Assembly (NCBI GenBank): GCA_944382715.1
Contig: CALWNC010000001.1
Span: forward strand, 54,872-118,871
Length of the DNA: 64,000 nt
Origin: an uncultured Clostridia bacterium
Lineage (GTDB): Bacteria > Bacillota > Clostridia > Christensenellales > UBA1242
Reading direction: 5' to 3'
The translations under genes were made by a program, and so were the position numbers. Every line of letters starts with the position of its first letter. Within the stretch, counting starts at the first letter, position 1. This document shows positions 63,063 to 64,000 of the stretch, piece by piece. A model generated the notes under the pieces. That model was not told the DNA's origin. It did no database searches and saw only the letters and a list, made by a program, of their open reading frames with translations.

Positions 63063-63491
63063 AACAATAAAGACCTTGAAAATAATGATAATTTAAAAAT
63101 TTTAAATTCTAATAAAATAAAAACTCAAAATGAAATTAATAATTTATTAAATGTTGCTAAAAATGGATTAGCTAAAAACTACACAAGAAGAATTACTAAA
63201 ACTTGAAAAACAATTAGATAATATAATAACAGAAATTAAAAAAATGAAATAATTAATAATAATAAATTAACAAAGGAACATATTGAATTTATGTTTGAAT
63301 AACTTAAAGATTATGATTTTTCAAACGAAAAAAAGAACGAAATATTTATTGATGCTTTCGTTCATAAGGTTATTTTATGTGAAGATAAAGTTATAATAAT
63401 TTATAACTATTCTGGTGATAATATTCAAGAAATTAAAAAATCCGAAATCGAAGAAATTTCAGGAATTTCAACGGGTTCGGATTTGAGCCAA
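63063..63491 (+). pseudogene. decayed large serine recombinase, C-terminal part
   Basis: Reading in three frames restores the end of a serine recombinase: INNLLNVAKNGLA, then QEELLKLEKQLDNIITEIKK (after a frameshift near 63180), LTKEHIEFMFE-stop-LKDYDFS (a CAA to TAA change near 63302), and EIFIDAFVHKVILCEDK, VIIIYNYSGDN. The pattern ITKEQI...IDTFVNxIxxYDDKIVIxFNY is typical of these recombinases. The N-terminal catalytic domain is not present. The frame runs on into the tmRNA-like repeat. Confidence 0.8.
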
Positions 63492-63517
63492 ATGGTGGAG
63501 ATGCAGGGAGTTGAACC
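63492..63517 (-). repeat. 26-bp duplicate of the tmRNA 3' end (att-like site)
   Basis: Identical over 26 bases to 63666-63691, the 3' end of ssrA (CCA, acceptor and part of the T arm). The T stem is broken here because the sequence beyond the repeat differs, so it is not a working tmRNA copy. It directly follows the recombinase remnant. Confidence 0.85.
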
Positions 63518-63559
63518 GCTACGATGTCTCACTGGTGGCAGTGCCGCTATCACGCCACT

Positions 63560-63595
63560 CGCTAAAAAATGTCCACTGGACATTTTTCTTAACGC
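63560..63595. repeat. near-perfect palindrome between the two att copies
   Basis: aaaaatgtcc-ACT-ggacattttt (63565-63587) extended by cgcta / taacg-like ends. A 12-bp inverted repeat (AGGGAGTTGAAC at 63505-63516 and GTTCAACTCCCT at 63599-63610) surrounds it. Confidence 0.6.
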
Positions 63596-63629
63596 TCCGT
63601 TCAACTCCCTTTTTAATTCATATGACAAA

Positions 63630-63661
63630 ATAAAAACTCAGACCGTTGGACTGAGTTTTTA
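63630..63661 (-). terminator. terminator after ssrA
   Basis: aaaaactcag ... ctgagttttt with an inner CC/GG pair around GTT; on the minus strand a T-run follows. It ends tmRNA transcription. Confidence 0.75.
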
Positions 63662-63665
63662 TTTT

Positions 63666-63691
63666 ATGGTGGAGATGCAGGGAGTTGAACC
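63666..63691 (-). repeat. att-like direct repeat inside the ssrA 3' end
   Basis: The second copy of the 26-bp repeat, here in place as the end of tmRNA. tmRNA 3' ends are common integration sites. Confidence 0.85.
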
Positions 63692-64000
63692 CTGGTCCAA
63701 AAAAAGAAACCTTACCCCTTCTCCGTGTGCCAGTTTATTTTTGTTCTTCACATTAAACTTTAAACAAACAAAATCATTTAATGCTAGTCAAATTTATGTT
63801 TGTGCAATGCGTTTTGACATCGCCTTGCACTCACCCATTTTTTTCTAACAATAACTTAATACGAATGGGACATACCAAGTTACCGTGCCGCTAAAATTAA
63901 GCAGCAAGTGCTAGATTGCTAGCACCAACATTATCGCTATCTGCGTTTATTTTTTTCCAACTTTTTATGTAGATTTGGGCTACACACACGCTTACTGATA
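63667..64000 (-). ncRNA. ssrA: tmRNA (ssrA), 3' part; 5' end outside the window
   Basis: The minus strand ends CAGGG-TTCAACT-CCCTG (T arm) - CATCTCC-ACCA. Upstream is a tag reading frame that ends in a TAA at 63897-63899 and encodes ...ADSDNVGASNLALAA, the last residues being the usual LALAA degradation signal. Between them are stems that would be pseudoknots (for example GGCACGG...; ATGGGTGAGTGCAAGG...). tmRNA rescues stalled ribosomes together with SmpB. Confidence 0.92.

Noticed and set aside
63492..63611. A possible tRNA or second tmRNA ending in CCA on the minus strand
   Set aside because: The T stem does not pair beyond the 26-bp repeat and no acceptor 5' half is found; it is an att-type duplicate.
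63483..63848. A 121-codon frame starting MSQMVEMQGVEPL
   Set aside because: It is the recombinase frame running on through both att copies and antisense to tmRNA; not a protein.

Overview
The window is strongly AT-rich (by eye about 30% GC or lower) and reads as the chromosome of a Gram-positive, anaerobic, spore-forming-lineage Firmicute (Clostridia). Evidence: spmA/spmB, a SipL-type DUF3794+LysM protein, Veg, DUF4364 and RicT; a pyruvate:ferredoxin oxidoreductase; single-membrane lipoproteins; and Firmicute-type riboswitches (SAM-I, yybP-ykoY). Gene content and AT bias would fit an uncultivated gut Clostridia lineage, but that placement is inference.

Layout. 0-7.4 kb: the end of rpsT, a lipoprotein-anchored AAA+ ATPase, a cluster of four inverted repeats, an M28-like protein that has lost its metal ligands, a membrane protein, holA, the membrane half of ComEC and tRNA-Glu(CTC). 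7.4-14.2 kb: two hypothetical genes, DUF4364/TSCPD pair, a lipoprotein, rsmA, tatD, spmA-spmB. 14.2-21.4 kb: holB-ricT-ferredoxin-trmN6 (the 59-residue ferredoxin is easily missed), greA, a Rho-like protein without a P-loop, a SipL-like protein and veg. 21.4-28.9 kb: a zinc-ribbon/acidic-tail protein, acpP, HtrA-type protease beside a surface protein, ung, a NUDIX protein, rplM-rpsI, truA. 29-32.5 kb: nifJ.

32.6-39.6 kb: a run of mostly unrecognised minus-strand genes ending with a ComEC-type metallo-beta-lactamase protein, a patatin phospholipase and a Glu/Thr-rich membrane protein. 39.8-49.6 kb: two phosphoesterases, SAM-riboswitch-controlled metK, exonuclease III, glgB-glgA, an S51 peptidase, a PIN-domain pair and a second GreA-like protein. 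50-57.3 kb: a small zinc-ribbon protein, a 1.1-kb AT-rich desert, a histidine phosphatase and a 1601-residue repeat protein behind a near-consensus promoter. 57.7-60.6 kb: a P-type cation ATPase behind a Mn2+ (yybP-ykoY) riboswitch. 61-64 kb: accessory-looking DNA with an unrecognised 573-residue protein, a decayed serine recombinase, and a 26-bp direct repeat of the tmRNA 3' end, i.e. a remnant of an element integrated at ssrA.

How it works together: replication/repair (holA, holB, ung, exoIII, tatD), translation (rpsT, rplM, rpsI, truA, rsmA, trmN6, tmRNA) and energy/carbon metabolism (PFOR, glycogen synthesis) form the core. Less ordinary is a repeated pattern of proteins keeping an enzyme-like fold but lacking its catalytic residues (M28-like, Rho-like, shikimate-kinase-like), a ComEC split into two distant genes, and several tight operons of unrecognised genes. 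I did not find a CRISPR array, an intact insertion sequence or an obvious defence island.
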